Below, in pieces: positions 23,671 to 32,758 of a stretch of 39,385 bases of DNA. Under the pieces are notes generated by a model. The model was not told where the DNA came from. It worked only from the letters and a program-made list of their open reading frames with translations, and did not search any database. The DNA lies in NCBI RefSeq assembly GCF_900106845.1, contig NZ_LT629850.1:1924434-1963818 (forward strand), read 5' to 3'. Made by a program: the position numbers and the translations under genes. The first letter of the stretch is position 1. Each line of letters opens with the position of its first letter. This DNA comes from Romboutsia timonensis. Lineage in GTDB: Bacteria; Bacillota; Clostridia; Peptostreptococcales; Peptostreptococcaceae.

Positions 23671-24147
23671 ATGACTTACATTCTTTACGGACTTTGTATA
23701 GTGCTTACTTTAGTATCATTTCTTAAAAACAAAGAAAAAACTAAAAAAGCAGTTATTAACGGTATTAAATCTTTCGAAAAGATAATGCCTCAATTTTTAT
23801 CTATAGTAATAGTTATCGCTATAACATTAACTATTTTAAAACCAGAAACAATATCAAAGCTTATCGGTAAAGATTCTGGAATTTTGGGAGTCTTATTATC
23901 TTCTATAGTTGGCTCTATTGCTATGATGCCAACTTTTGTTGCATTTTCAACTGGTAATACTTTACTTCAAAATGGAGCAGGTTATGCTCAAGTTTCTGCT
24001 TTAATTACTACGCTTACCATGGTTGGAATGTTGACTTTTCCGTTAGAGGCTGAATATATAGGTAAAAAATCTGCTTTTTATAGAAACTTTTTTGCTTTTT
24101 TGTTTTCATTTATTGTTGCTATTTTTATGGGAGGTGTGCTTAAGTGA
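23671..24147 (+). CDS. Permease, first half (ArsP_1/DUF318-type membrane protein)
   Basis: This 158-residue protein has four hydrophobic helices and the signatures VVGSIAMMPTFVAFSTGNTLLQNGAG-type region (GSIAMMPTFVAFS near 91-103) and a second conserved glycine/proline helix (TFPLEAEYIGKK). It matches the N- or C-terminal half of DUF318 permeases, which are normally about 300 residues. The companion half is the next gene, overlapping by 4 bp, so the two likely form one transporter. The substrate is unknown. I chose ATG 23671 because GGGAGG lies upstream; the longer frame starts at 23644 without a site. Confidence 0.75.
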   Translation: MTYILYGLCIVLTLVSFLKNKEKTKKAVINGIKSFEKIMPQFLSIVIVIAITLTILKPETISKLIGKDSGILGVLLSSIVGSIAMMPTFVAFSTGNTLLQNGAGYAQVSALITTLTMVGMLTFPLEAEYIGKKSAFYRNFFAFLFSFIVAIFMGGVLK

Positions 24148-24659
24148 ATATCTCAAAAATAATTAAAAGATATAAATATTTTCTAATATTTTCATTTGTT
24201 CTTATATTAGTTTCAATATACAATAATGAATTTGGAGTTTATGCATTTAAAAATATTAAATCTAGTTTAATTCAAATGTTATGTGTCTTACCTCCAGTTA
24301 TGATATTACTCGGACTTATGGATGAATGGATTCCTCGAGAATATTTTATGAAATATATGGGAGATGGTTCTAAAATTCTTGGAATACTTTTATCATTTAT
24401 ATTTGCATTCTTTGCTGCTGGACCTATGTATGCTGGATTTCCATTTGCTGCTGTTTTATTAAAAAAAGGAGTTAAGTTTTCAAATATAATTATCTTTTTA
24501 AATGCATGGTGTGTAACTAAATTTTCTACACTCTTATTTGAAATTGGAGCTCTTGGATATAAGTTTACATTATATAGGTTAATTATAAATATACCAGGTA
24601 TTATAGTTATGGGATATATAATTGACCTCTTAGTAAATAAAAAACCCCATAAAATTTAA
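24144..24659 (+). CDS. Permease, second half (ArsP_1/DUF318-type membrane protein)
   Basis: This 171-residue protein has four or five hydrophobic helices with AFFAAGPMYAGFPFAAVLLKKG (split: AFFAAGPMYAGF and PFAAVLLKKG near 93-114) and NAWCVTKFSTLLFEIGALG, both typical of DUF318 permeases. The GTG start (24144-24146) overlaps the previous stop codon in GTGA, with GGGAGG nine bases upstream, so translation is coupled. The gene ends in the hairpin at 24645-24667, which includes the stop codon. Confidence 0.75.
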   Translation: MNISKIIKRYKYFLIFSFVLILVSIYNNEFGVYAFKNIKSSLIQMLCVLPPVMILLGLMDEWIPREYFMKYMGDGSKILGILLSFIFAFFAAGPMYAGFPFAAVLLKKGVKFSNIIIFLNAWCVTKFSTLLFEIGALGYKFTLYRLIINIPGIIVMGYIIDLLVNKKPHKI

Positions 24660-24667
24660 TTATGGGG
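24645..24667. terminator. Intrinsic terminator, strongest on the minus strand
   Basis: CCCCATAA (24645-24652) pairs with TTATGGGG (24660-24667). On the minus strand it is followed by six T bases, so it can end the histidine kinase transcript. On the plus strand CTTTCTT follows. The stem overlaps the permease stop codon. Confidence 0.82.
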
Positions 24668-24821
24668 CTTTCTTGCAAAATAAACATTGTGGAGGATGTT
24701 CGTGGGGTTTATTTTACAATAGGGTATTATATTATGGTTTTTAAGTTAGTTCTTTCTTTAGTTATATAATAACTCTTTTATATGAATTTAATATGAGTTT
24801 TTTGTGAATAGTTTTTGAAAT

Positions 24822-26099
24822 CTAATTTTTAAATTCAATAGTAAATACTACAGAGTTCTCTTTATTTTTTAAACTATGGTAATATCCATGTGATTTAAGT
24901 ATTTGACTTACTAGATATAATCCTAAACCACTTCCTCCAGTTTTTCTTGACCTGGATTTTTCTATTCTAAAGAATGGATTAAATATTTCACCTAAGTATT
25001 TTTTATCTATAGTAACACCAGTATTCTCTATTTCTAAATATGCTCTATACTGATTATTTTTTTTGCTATTTTTATAGCCTTTCTTATAAAGCCTTACTAT
25101 TAGATTTTCATCTTTTGGAGAATACTTTATTCCATTTATTATTATATTATTTATAGCTTTTTCAATTCTTGTTTCATCACACTTTACATAAACATCACTT
25201 TCTATTTTAAGTACAACATTCATATTCTTTTCATCTATTAAGAATTGATGTTTTTTTATAAGCTTTTCTAAAATATTGCTAAGATTAACTGTACTTAAAG
25301 ATAAGTCAGTTTCTAATATTTCATTTTTTGATACTTCTATCATTTCATTAACTAAATCTCTTAATTCTTGTGTGGATTCATAGGATTTTTTTAAATATGT
25401 ATCCCTATCTTTATATTTTCCAATATTATACATCATACCTTCAAGTTGACCACTTATTATAGTTATAGGAGTTTTTAACTCATGAGATATTGTAGCTACA
25501 AAATCTTTTCTTCTATTTTCTGCTTCTCTTTCACTTTCTATAATTTGTATAAGTGGTTTAGTTATCACCTTTGAATAAATATATGCACCTATTGCTCCTA
25601 TCAAAAGTGCAACTATTAATATAAACGGCATTAATCTTCTTATGACTTGATTAGCCTCATCTATAGGTTGTAGAGGCATTACTATATCTAGTGTATAAGG
25701 AGTTATAGAGTCATTAGTATATATAGGAACTGTTACATGGTATTCATCATCTGGAGTTTTTCCTAATATATACTTACTATATCTTGATAACACAATTTCA
25801 TTTTTCCCATATAGTATTTTACCATTATGATTTTTTAATATAATCGATAAATTTTGATTTTTAGACATATAATATAATCTTTCTTGTAAATGATTTGTAT
25901 TATGTCTAGGTGAATTTTCACATAATGTACTTACACTTTTATCCAAAAGATCTATTTTGTACTGATGATAGTATGTAGGTAGTAGAAAATATAAAATCAT
26001 ATATATTATTATAGCAAGTGCTACTAAAAGTCCTGTAGTTATAAAAAAAAGCTTATACTTTATGTTTATATTTTCTAGTTTATTAAATACTCTTCTCAA
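24822..26099 (-). CDS. Sensor histidine kinase
   Basis: This 425-residue membrane kinase has TM helix 1 near 17-40, an extracytoplasmic sensor region of about 115 residues, TM helix 2 near 157-178, a short linker, then HisKA with phospho-acceptor H206 (FVATISHELKTPI) and an ATPase domain with NNIIINGIKYSP (N box) and GGSGLGLYLVSQIL (G box). It phosphorylates the OmpR-type regulator encoded just upstream, whose gene overlaps it by 17 bp. The TTG start (26097-26099) is required to include TM helix 1; the next Met lies inside it. The signal is unknown. The copper ATPase gene upstream is separated by a terminator, so copper sensing is only a possibility. Confidence 0.92.
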   Translation of the reverse strand: MRRVFNKLENINIKYKLFFITTGLLVALAIIIYMILYFLLPTYYHQYKIDLLDKSVSTLCENSPRHNTNHLQERLYYMSKNQNLSIILKNHNGKILYGKNEIVLSRYSKYILGKTPDDEYHVTVPIYTNDSITPYTLDIVMPLQPIDEANQVIRRLMPFILIVALLIGAIGAYIYSKVITKPLIQIIESEREAENRRKDFVATISHELKTPITIISGQLEGMMYNIGKYKDRDTYLKKSYESTQELRDLVNEMIEVSKNEILETDLSLSTVNLSNILEKLIKKHQFLIDEKNMNVVLKIESDVYVKCDETRIEKAINNIIINGIKYSPKDENLIVRLYKKGYKNSKKNNQYRAYLEIENTGVTIDKKYLGEIFNPFFRIEKSRSRKTGGSGLGLYLVSQILKSHGYYHSLKNKENSVVFTIEFKN

Positions 26100-26751
26100 G
26101 TGTATATCCTATCCCCTTTACAGTTTTTATATATTGTAACTTTATTTTCTTTCTTAGATTCTTTATATGTGCATCAACTATTCTAGTATCTCCATAATAA
26201 TCATATCCCCAGATTGAATCAAGTAAGTTTTCTCTAGTTATAACTTGTGGATATTTTTCTATTAAAGTTTTTAATATATTAAATTCTTTTAAAGTCAGTT
26301 CTATTGTTTCACCATCAACTTCAACTGTATATGTATTTAAATTAAGATTTAAATCTTCAAATTGTAATAACTCTTCACTATTTGATTTAGTACTCCTTCT
26401 TAAAACAGCTTCTACCCTTTTTATTAAAAGGTTAAATGAGAATGGCTTAGTTATATAATCATCACATTCTAGTTCAAATCCCTTAACCTGGTTTTCTTCT
26501 TCATTTAATGCACTTAAGAATATTATTGGCACTATAGAATTTTTTCTAATCATTTTGCAAACTGAGTATCCATCTAAATTCGGCATCATTATATCTAATA
26601 TTATTAAATCATAATTTCCTTGTTTGAATTTTGATATTCCTTCTAATCCATCACTTGCAAAGTCTACATTGTATCCTTGTGAACTTAAAAACTCAACTAT
26701 AAGTTCTTGTATACTGCTATCATCTTCTATTACTAATATAGATGCATTCAT
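26083..26751 (-). CDS. OmpR/PhoB-family response regulator
   Basis: This 222-residue regulator has a receiver domain with the acidic pair E9/D10-D11, phospho-acceptor D53 (LIILDIMMPNLDG), S80 and K102 (YITKPF), followed by a winged-helix DNA-binding domain ending in TRIVDAHIKNLRKKI and GIGYTLE. I chose ATG 26749-26751 because GGGAG precedes it; the upstream extension of the frame is AT-rich leader. The kinase gene starts inside its last codons, so the pair is translationally coupled. The target genes are unknown. The tandem 11-bp box at 11986-12007 is the type of site this family binds, but no link is shown. Confidence 0.93.
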   Translation of the reverse strand: MNASILVIEDDSSIQELIVEFLSSQGYNVDFASDGLEGISKFKQGNYDLIILDIMMPNLDGYSVCKMIRKNSIVPIIFLSALNEEENQVKGFELECDDYITKPFSFNLLIKRVEAVLRRSTKSNSEELLQFEDLNLNLNTYTVEVDGETIELTLKEFNILKTLIEKYPQVITRENLLDSIWGYDYYGDTRIVDAHIKNLRKKIKLQYIKTVKGIGYTLEKSI

Positions 26752-26841
26752 TTTTTCATCTCCCTTTTCTTTAGTTATATAAATATTGTATCCTATTTTT
26801 ATGAATTTAGTGTGAACTAATAATATAAACAATTTATAATA

Positions 26842-26883
26842 AAAAATAGGTATTATCATGAACATATAATAATACCTATTTTT
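26842..26883 (-). terminator. Intrinsic terminator of copA
   Basis: AAAAATAGGTATTAT (26842-26856) pairs with ATAATACCTATTTTT (26869-26883), with a T-run on the minus strand. It separates copA from the two-component genes. Confidence 0.9.
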
Positions 26884-26913
26884 CTCTTAATTATTAAAAT
26901 TTGTATTTAGCTT

Positions 26914-29619
26914 TTATTGTCTATAACCTTTAAAGTTTTTAAGTCTAAGTGCATTAGTAACAACTGAAACAGAACTTAAACTCATAGCAGCTGCTGCAAA
27001 CATTGGGTTTAAAAGAGGCCCACCAAATATATATAAAAGTCCTGCTGCTATCGGTATTCCTATAGTATTATATCCAAATGCCCAGAATAAGTTTTGCTTA
27101 ATATTTTTTATAGTTTCATTACTTAACTTTATAGAAGTTGGTACATCCATTAAATCACTCTTCATTAATACAATGTCTGCTGATTCCATTGCAACATCTG
27201 TACCACTTCCTATAGCTATACCAATATCAGCTTGAGCTAGTGCTGGTGCATCATTTATACCATCTCCAACCATTGCAACAAATTTGCCTTGTTCTTGAAG
27301 CTTTTTAACTTCATTAGATTTATCTTTTGGTAAAACCTCTGATACTACTATATCTATTCCAACTTCCTTTGCTATAGCATCTGCAGTTTTTTTATTATCA
27401 CCTGTAACCATAGCTACTTTTATTCCCATTTCATGAAGCTTTTCTATAGATTTTTTACTATTTTCTTTAACAGTATCTGCTACTGCTATTATTCCACCTA
27501 AGGTGTTATCTATTGATATATACATAGGAGTTTTTCCAACATATGCTAACTCATCAGATTTATCCTCTAAGCTTCCTAAAGCTATATTTTTATCATTCAT
27601 AAGCTTTTTATTTCCAAGTAATATTACCTTACTATCTATTGTAACCTCTATACCATGTCCTGGTATAGCTTTAAATTCTTCTACTTTCTTAAATTCAATA
27701 TTATTTTCTTCTCCGTATTTTACTATAGCTTCTCCAAGTGGATGTTCTGAATTTTTTTCAGCACTTACTGCTAATTGAATTAAGTATCTTTCATCTATAT
27801 CATTAGTAGTTATTATATCTGTAACAGTTGGTTTTCCTTCTGTTATTGTACCTGTCTTATCAAATATTACAGTATCTACTTTATGTGCAAGTTCTAAAGC
27901 CTCTCCACTTTTTATAAGTATCCCATTTTCTGCACCTTTACCAGTCCCAACCATTATTGCTGTTGGTGTAGCAAGTCCAAGTGCACAAGGACATGCTATT
28001 ACAAGTACTGATATAAATATTGTAAGAACAAATTCTAAATCCTTATTTCCAACTATAAACCAAAGTGTTGCTGATACTAAAGCTATTATTATAACTGTTG
28101 GTACAAAGTATCCAGATACAGTATCTGCAAGTGCTGCTATTGGAGCTTTTTTACCTTGTGCATCTTCAACAAGTTTTATGATTTGAGCAAGTACAGTATC
28201 TGAACCTACTTTTTCTGCTCTAAACTTAATAACACCATTTTTATTTATACTTGCTCCAGTTACATTATCTCCAACATTTTTTTCAACAGGTATACTCTCT
28301 CCAGTAAGCATTGATTCATCAACTGATGTATGGCCTTCTACGACAACGCCATCAACTGGTATTTTACTACCTGGTTTTACTATTATTATATCTCCTACTT
28401 CAACTTCATCTATTGGTATTTCTATTTCTTGATTACCTTTTACTATTAAGGCAGTTTTAGGCTGAAGCCCCATAAGTTTTTTGATAGCTTCTCCTGTTTT
28501 ACCTTTAGATCTTGATTCTAAATATTTCCCAAGTAATATTAAAGCAATTATTATACCTGCACTTTCAAAGTATAATTGGTGATGCCCATGATTTACTTCC
28601 ATAGTAGTAGTTGCTATTTTAAATGTTGTATACGCACTGTATAAAAATGCTGCTGATGTTCCGATTGCAACTAGTGTATCCATATTTGGATTTCTATTTA
28701 TAAGCGATTTAAATCCATTGACATAAAACTTATAACCAGCTATCATTACTGGTATTACTAATATCATTTGTATAAGTGCATAATTTAATGGATTTATCAT
28801 TGGGTCTATAATACTTGGGACTGGCCAAGGACCAAAAGGCTTTGATATCATAGGACCCATAGCTATATAAAATAGTGGAACTGAAAATCCTACTGCTATT
28901 ATAAATTTAGTAAATAAAGTTTTCATCTCTTTCTCTTTTCTTAATTTATCTTCATCTACTAGTGATTCTTTTTTTTCTTCAATTATTGAATATCCTGCTT
29001 TTTCTATTGCTGATTTTATCTGTGATAATTTAATCTTAGATGAATCATACTCTATATTTGCTTTTTCTGTTGCAATATTTACACTTGAGTTTTCTACTCC
29101 ATCTAATTTTTTCGTAACTCTTTCTACAGCTTTAGCACATGCTGCACATGTCATTCCACCAATCTTTAACTCTAAAGTCTTTTTATTTTCTTCAATTATT
29201 GAATACCCAGCTTTCTCTATTACCGACTTTATATCACTTACTTTAACCTTAGATGAATCATATTCTATACTTGCTTTTTCTGTTGCAATATTTACATTTG
29301 ATTTTTCTACTCCATCTAATTTTTTTGTTACTCTTTCTACTGCTTTAGCACAGGCTGCACATGTCATGCCTCCTATTTTTAATTCTAAGCTTTTAGTATT
29401 ATTTTCTTTTATAACTTTATATCCAGCTTTTTCTATTGCTAACTTTATATCATCAAAACTTACTTTTTGCTTATCATACTCTATATTAAGCTTTTCAGTT
29501 GCTATATTTACACTTGAGCTTTCTACTCCATCTAATTTTTTTGTTACTCTTTCTACTGCCTTTGCACAAGATGCACATGTCATGCCACCTATTTTATACG
29601 TTTCTTTATTATTTAGCAT
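26914..29619 (-). CDS. copA: Copper-exporting P1B-type ATPase with three metal-binding domains
   Basis: This 901-residue membrane pump has three N-terminal HMA domains with CxxC at 15/18, 87/90 and 158/161, almost identical repeats of about 72 residues. MLTGES, the ion-binding CPC (543-545), DKTG with phosphorylated D587, SEHPLGEAI, and [20 protein letters not shown] follow in the usual order. FGYNTIGIP and [10 protein letters not shown] near the C-terminus are the Cu+ ligands typical of CopA. It exports Cu+ using ATP. I chose ATG 29617-29619 ([12 protein letters not shown]) because AAAGGAG lies eight bases upstream. A CsoR-like palindrome is at 29655-29671. No copZ or csoR gene is present. 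Confidence 0.95.
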   Translation of the reverse strand: MLNNKETYKIGGMTCASCAKAVERVTKKLDGVESSSVNIATEKLNIEYDKQKVSFDDIKLAIEKAGYKVIKENNTKSLELKIGGMTCAACAKAVERVTKKLDGVEKSNVNIATEKASIEYDSSKVKVSDIKSVIEKAGYSIIEENKKTLELKIGGMTCAACAKAVERVTKKLDGVENSSVNIATEKANIEYDSSKIKLSQIKSAIEKAGYSIIEEKKESLVDEDKLRKEKEMKTLFTKFIIAVGFSVPLFYIAMGPMISKPFGPWPVPSIIDPMINPLNYALIQMILVIPVMIAGYKFYVNGFKSLINRNPNMDTLVAIGTSAAFLYSAYTTFKIATTTMEVNHGHHQLYFESAGIIIALILLGKYLESRSKGKTGEAIKKLMGLQPKTALIVKGNQEIEIPIDEVEVGDIIIVKPGSKIPVDGVVVEGHTSVDESMLTGESIPVEKNVGDNVTGASINKNGVIKFRAEKVGSDTVLAQIIKLVEDAQGKKAPIAALADTVSGYFVPTVIIIALVSATLWFIVGNKDLEFVLTIFISVLVIACPCALGLATPTAIMVGTGKGAENGILIKSGEALELAHKVDTVIFDKTGTITEGKPTVTDIITTNDIDERYLIQLAVSAEKNSEHPLGEAIVKYGEENNIEFKKVEEFKAIPGHGIEVTIDSKVILLGNKKLMNDKNIALGSLEDKSDELAYVGKTPMYISIDNTLGGIIAVADTVKENSKKSIEKLHEMGIKVAMVTGDNKKTADAIAKEVGIDIVVSEVLPKDKSNEVKKLQEQGKFVAMVGDGINDAPALAQADIGIAIGSGTDVAMESADIVLMKSDLMDVPTSIKLSNETIKNIKQNLFWAFGYNTIGIPIAAGLLYIFGGPLLNPMFAAAAMSLSSVSVVTNALRLKNFKGYRQ

Positions 29620-29654
29620 AAGGTATCTCCTTTCATTATTTTTATATCTCACAT

Positions 29655-29671
29655 ATACCCCATATAGGTAT
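29655..29671. promoter_or_regulatory. Putative CsoR-type copper operator
   Basis: ATACC, seven bases, GGTAT lies 36 bp before the copA start codon. The B. subtilis copZA operator, as I remember it, has the same 5-7-5 layout (ATACC-N7-GGTAT). The position in the copA promoter region suits a copper-responsive repressor. Confidence 0.5.
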
Positions 29672-29716
29672 GTTACATTATTTATTTTATTTTTTCAATA
29701 ACTTTTTATTAATTTA

Positions 29717-29757
29717 TTTAGATATAGTTTTACATTTTTTCTAAAATTATATCTAAA
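29717..29757. repeat. Inverted repeat in the copA/amidase divergent region
   Basis: TTTAGATATA (29717-29726) and TATATCTAAA (29748-29757) are exact complements, and TTTT/AAAA extend the stem after one mismatch. It is AT-rich with an 11-base loop. The role is unclear. Confidence 0.5.
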
Positions 29758-29845
29758 TTTATTGATTTAATATAATATATTGAAATATATATTGCCGATA
29801 TATATAATATATTATGGAATATTTTACACATACAGGAGGGATATT

Positions 29846-30694
29846 TTGACAAATAAAAAATTAAAAAAAGTTGCACTAACATCTATACTGACAGCAATGT
29901 TAGCATCAAGTTTTACAATATCAAATGCAGAAAGCTATAAAGTATTTATAGATGCTGGCCATGGTGGTAAAGACAATGGAAGTTCTCATAATGGATATTT
30001 AGAAGATGTTCTTAATTTACAAATTGCACAAAAACTAAAAAATAAATTAATAAATGAAGGTTTTGAAGTTGAAATGAGCAGAAATAACGATACATACCTA
30101 TCATTATCAGATCGAACAATTAAATCAAATAATTCAGATGCAAATATATTTATTTCAATACATCAAAATGCAGCTTCTACTACAAGTGCAAATGGTATCT
30201 AAACATATTATCTTGGAGATAAAAATAAAAAGCTAGCTAATGCTATACATAAAAGTATTATAAATTCTACAAATGCAAATGATAGAAATGTAAGAGAAGC
30301 AAACTTCCAAGTGTTAAGAGATAATAAAAAAACATCTATTCTTTTAGAATGTGGTTTTATATCAAATCCATCAGAAGCATACAAATTAAATACTGCTGAA
30401 TATCAAAATAAATTAGTAGATGGGATAGTGTTAGGTGTGAAAAAATATTTTAATATAAATAATAAAAATAATGTAAATACATCAAATTCAACTAATTCTA
30501 CACAAAATGATAATTCTAAATTGGCTACTGCTTTAAATACTGTAGATATAATGAGTGATAGAGGTAAAAACTTTAGTATTATAGGTACTTTACCTCAAGG
30601 AACTAAAGTTAAAGTTATAGATACAAAATTTGATTGGCATAAAATAGAATACAATGGTAGATATGGCTATGTATCAGGAGTTTATGTTAAATAA
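29846..30694 (+). pseudogene. N-acetylmuramoyl-L-alanine amidase broken by one nonsense codon
   Basis: The frame encodes a secreted cell-wall amidase: a signal peptide (KKLKKVALTSILTAMLASSF), an Amidase_3 domain with zinc ligands H39 (DAGHGG), E53 and H106 (SIHQNA), the catalytic Glu in LLECGFISNPSEA, and a C-terminal bacterial SH3 domain (IIGTLPQGTKVKVIDTKFDW to GYVSGVYVK). Codon 119 is TAA (30200-30202), giving NGI-stop-TYYLGD where family members usually read GIETYYL, so GAA to TAA is the simplest change. The frame is otherwise open to 30694. The start is TTG 29846, with AGGAGG six bases upstream. The truncated product lacks the catalytic Glu and should be inactive. Confidence 0.88.
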
Positions 30695-30707
30695 ATTCAT
30701 ATTAAAT

Positions 30708-30748
30708 AAATAAGTAGGTATAATTTTATATTATTATCCTACTTATTT
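30708..30748. terminator. Bidirectional intrinsic terminator
   Basis: AAATAAGTAGG (30708-30718) pairs with CCTACTTATTT (30738-30748), with T-runs outside. It lies between the amidase pseudogene and the convergent psp operon. Confidence 0.83.
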
Positions 30749-30769
30749 TTATTATACAAATATTAAACT

Positions 30770-31330
30770 TTAATCTCTTTTACTTCTTATATAATCAATT
30801 ATAATGTATATAACTACTATTACAGTTATAAGCATTACTAGTTTCATAATCCAAGAACTTATTCCATATCCAAAATAGACTCTTCTAAATGGACTATATC
30901 CTCCGTAGTAACTTCCTCCAAATATAGATTTCTTAGAGGTTCTACCTCCATAGTCATCATAATCATTATTAGTGTTAGTATTGTTATTACTACTATTACT
31001 ATTATTATTTTTAGGAGTCGTAGAAAAACTTCCTGAATCTGGTTTTATAGTACTTGATGAGCCTGAATTGTTGGTACTAGTATTTGGCTTTGTAGAAAAA
31101 CTTCCCGAATCTGGCTTTATTGTGCTTTTTTGCTTTGTGGAATAATTTTTTGTTGAGCTTTTTGTTGAACTTTTAAAACTTCCAGAGCTAGGTTTAGTTG
31201 TAGAAACTAATGCTACATAAGTAGCATCATATGCATAAGATTTTATATTTCCTAATACTCCCCCTATGTAAGTAAATAAAAATATAAATGTCGTTAAAAG
31301 ATAAGCTATTTTTATTTTCTTATTTTTCAT
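30770..31330 (-). CDS. Ser/Thr/Asn-rich surface protein with C-terminal membrane anchor
   Basis: This 186-residue protein has an N-terminal signal or anchor helix (IAYLLTTFIFLFTYIGGVLG), then a low-complexity Ser/Thr/Lys/Asn region containing TIKPDSGSFST twice and the related TTKPSSGSFKS, a Gly/Tyr stretch (GGSYYGGYSPFRRVYFGYG) and a C-terminal helix (IMKLVMLITVIVVIYIIIDYI) before KRD. It is likely an extracytoplasmic loop held by two helices. No family is recognised. It starts one base after the stop of the upstream gene, so it is translationally coupled as third gene of the psp operon. Confidence 0.8.
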   Translation of the reverse strand: MKNKKIKIAYLLTTFIFLFTYIGGVLGNIKSYAYDATYVALVSTTKPSSGSFKSSTKSSTKNYSTKQKSTIKPDSGSFSTKPNTSTNNSGSSSTIKPDSGSFSTTPKNNNSNSSNNNTNTNNDYDDYGGRTSKKSIFGGSYYGGYSPFRRVYFGYGISSWIMKLVMLITVIVVIYIIIDYIRSKRD

Positions 31331-31331
31331 A

Positions 31332-32006
31332 CTATACTCTTAACCCCATTTCTATAAATTTATCATTTATTCTAATTAACTCATCTTGAGTACCATCAGT
31401 TATAACTGAATCATATGATTCTTCTCCTTTAAACTTTGAGTACTTTAATATATGCTGGTTATCATAATCTTTGCTATCTATTAAATATACATATCTACTA
31501 AAGTTTCCATTATCATCTTTTTCTACTAAATAACCTGCTACATTGAATACAAACTTTTCATCACCTTGGTAAAGCTCTACTGTATCAGTAGTTTTTGTAA
31601 GTAATGCAGTGTCTTTATCGCATTTTACTATATACTCTTTTTCTCTACAGTTAAAGCAATGATTCATATTACAAATACTTACACAGTTTCTACATTCACA
31701 CTTACTGCATTTATCAATCTTTTCTAAATCTCTACGCTTATCAAGTGTAAGATACTTACTTATTTTTTGATTTGAGTCATTTTCTATTTTAAATAGTTTT
31801 TTAAATAATCCCTTATCCTTTTTACTTTCTTTTTCTAAGTTATCTAAAAACTCAATATAATCTTTTAGCGTATCAACTTTACTTATAAAACTTCTTTTTT
31901 CTAGTTCCTCAGTATCTAACATTTTTCTTAAATCATCTACACAAAACATTAATTCAGTATATGCTTTATTGTATTTATTTTTTTCATTTACTATTGTATC
32001 TTCCAT
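31332..32006 (-). CDS. Cys-rich putative zinc-binding protein in the psp operon
   Basis: This 224-residue cytoplasmic protein has a charged helical N-terminal half (about 1-95), then a tight Cys/His cluster, CSKCECRNCVSIC and NMNHCFNCREK (near 100-125), and a beta-rich C-terminal half. The cluster probably binds one or two zinc ions. I do not recognise the family. I chose ATG 32004-32006 (MEDTIVNEK) because GAGGTGG lies upstream; the longer frame begins at 32045 without a site. It lies between pspA (81 bp upstream) and the membrane protein gene (1 bp downstream), so it may link PspA to the membrane partner (inference). Confidence 0.78.
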   Translation of the reverse strand: MEDTIVNEKNKYNKAYTELMFCVDDLRKMLDTEELEKRSFISKVDTLKDYIEFLDNLEKESKKDKGLFKKLFKIENDSNQKISKYLTLDKRRDLEKIDKCSKCECRNCVSICNMNHCFNCREKEYIVKCDKDTALLTKTTDTVELYQGDEKFVFNVAGYLVEKDDNGNFSRYVYLIDSKDYDNQHILKYSKFKGEESYDSVITDGTQDELIRINDKFIEMGLRV

Positions 32007-32045
32007 ATTTACCACCTCTAAAACCAAACTATTAATGACATACAT

Positions 32046-32084
32046 TATTAAAGGTAGATAGCTTTAAACCATCTACCTTTAATA
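32046..32084 (-). other. Intercistronic hairpin after pspA
   Basis: TATTAAAGGTAGAT (32046-32059) pairs with ATCTACCTTTAATA (32071-32084), immediately after the pspA stop. No T-tract follows on the minus strand, so it may stabilise pspA mRNA or reduce read-through rather than terminate fully. Confidence 0.7.
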
Positions 32085-32086
32085 TA

Positions 32087-32758
32087 CTATTTTTTCATTT
32101 GTTCTTTTATTCTTTCTAATTCTTCAGCTACTTTAGAATCAACTGATGGCGAACTTTTTATATATTCATCTAATAACTCATCTTCATTTTTAGGCTTTAA
32201 TTCATCTAAAGCCTTTCCATAGTTTTCTTTTTGAGAAACTTTCTTTTCAAGCTCATCTAAATTTATACCATGGTCATCATTAAGACCTGCTAAAGTTTCA
32301 TTTATTTCATTATTTATCTGTGCAACATCAAGTCTTGTTGCTAACTCTTGTTTTTTAGACTTCATTTTAGATATTTCTATTTCTAACTCTTCTATCTTAA
32401 CTTTTATAGCAGATATTTTATCGTCTTGTTCTTTTATTCTAGAATTAGTTTGATTTAACTTTTCTTGTAAATCTAGCTTTTGTTTAACAAATGATTGTGC
32501 TTTTTCAGTGTCTTCTTTTAATATCGCTGCTTTAGTAGCTTCTTCATATTTATTTATTTTTTCTTCTAGTTCATTTTTCTCATCTCTTATGCTATCTACT
32601 GTAGCTATAAAGTTTGCACATTGCTTTTTAGCATTTGTAAGTAATTCTTCTTTTTTCTTTATAGAAAGTTCTAACATTTCTATTGGATCTTCATGTTTAT
32701 CTAATACCTTATTAGCCTTTGCTTCTATAACATTTTTTAATCTTTTAATAAAGCTCAT
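32087..32758 (-). CDS. pspA: PspA/IM30 (phage shock protein A) family protein
   Basis: This 223-residue protein is almost entirely coiled coil after an amphipathic N-terminal helix, FIKRLKNVIEAKANKVLDKH (3-22), typical of PspA/Vipp1 (ESCRT-III superfamily). DPIEMLELSIKKKEELL is the conserved helix 1 segment. PspA binds stressed membranes and forms rods that protect membrane integrity. ATG 32758 follows GGAGATGA. Two unknown genes follow on the same strand, suggesting a clostridial psp operon distinct from E. coli pspABCDE: no PspC or PspF is present. The hairpin at 32046-32084 may give higher pspA expression than that of its partners. Confidence 0.9.
   Translation of the reverse strand: MSFIKRLKNVIEAKANKVLDKHEDPIEMLELSIKKKEELLTNAKKQCANFIATVDSIRDEKNELEEKINKYEEATKAAILKEDTEKAQSFVKQKLDLQEKLNQTNSRIKEQDDKISAIKVKIEELEIEISKMKSKKQELATRLDVAQINNEINETLAGLNDDHGINLDELEKKVSQKENYGKALDELKPKNEDELLDEYIKSSPSVDSKVAEELERIKEQMKK

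Noticed and set aside
24670-24720. Hairpin AAAATAAAC/GTTTATTTT with an inner GGAGGATGTTCGTG, possibly a small RNA or an 8-codon ORF
   Set aside because: The stem is short and AU-only, and the ATG is only one base after GGAGG. Nothing around it needs a leader peptide.
30960-31180. CRISPR-like or tandem repeat array in the Ser/Thr-rich gene
   Set aside because: The repeats are codon-level repeats of TIKPDSGSFST within one reading frame, only two close copies plus one diverged, with no unique spacers.
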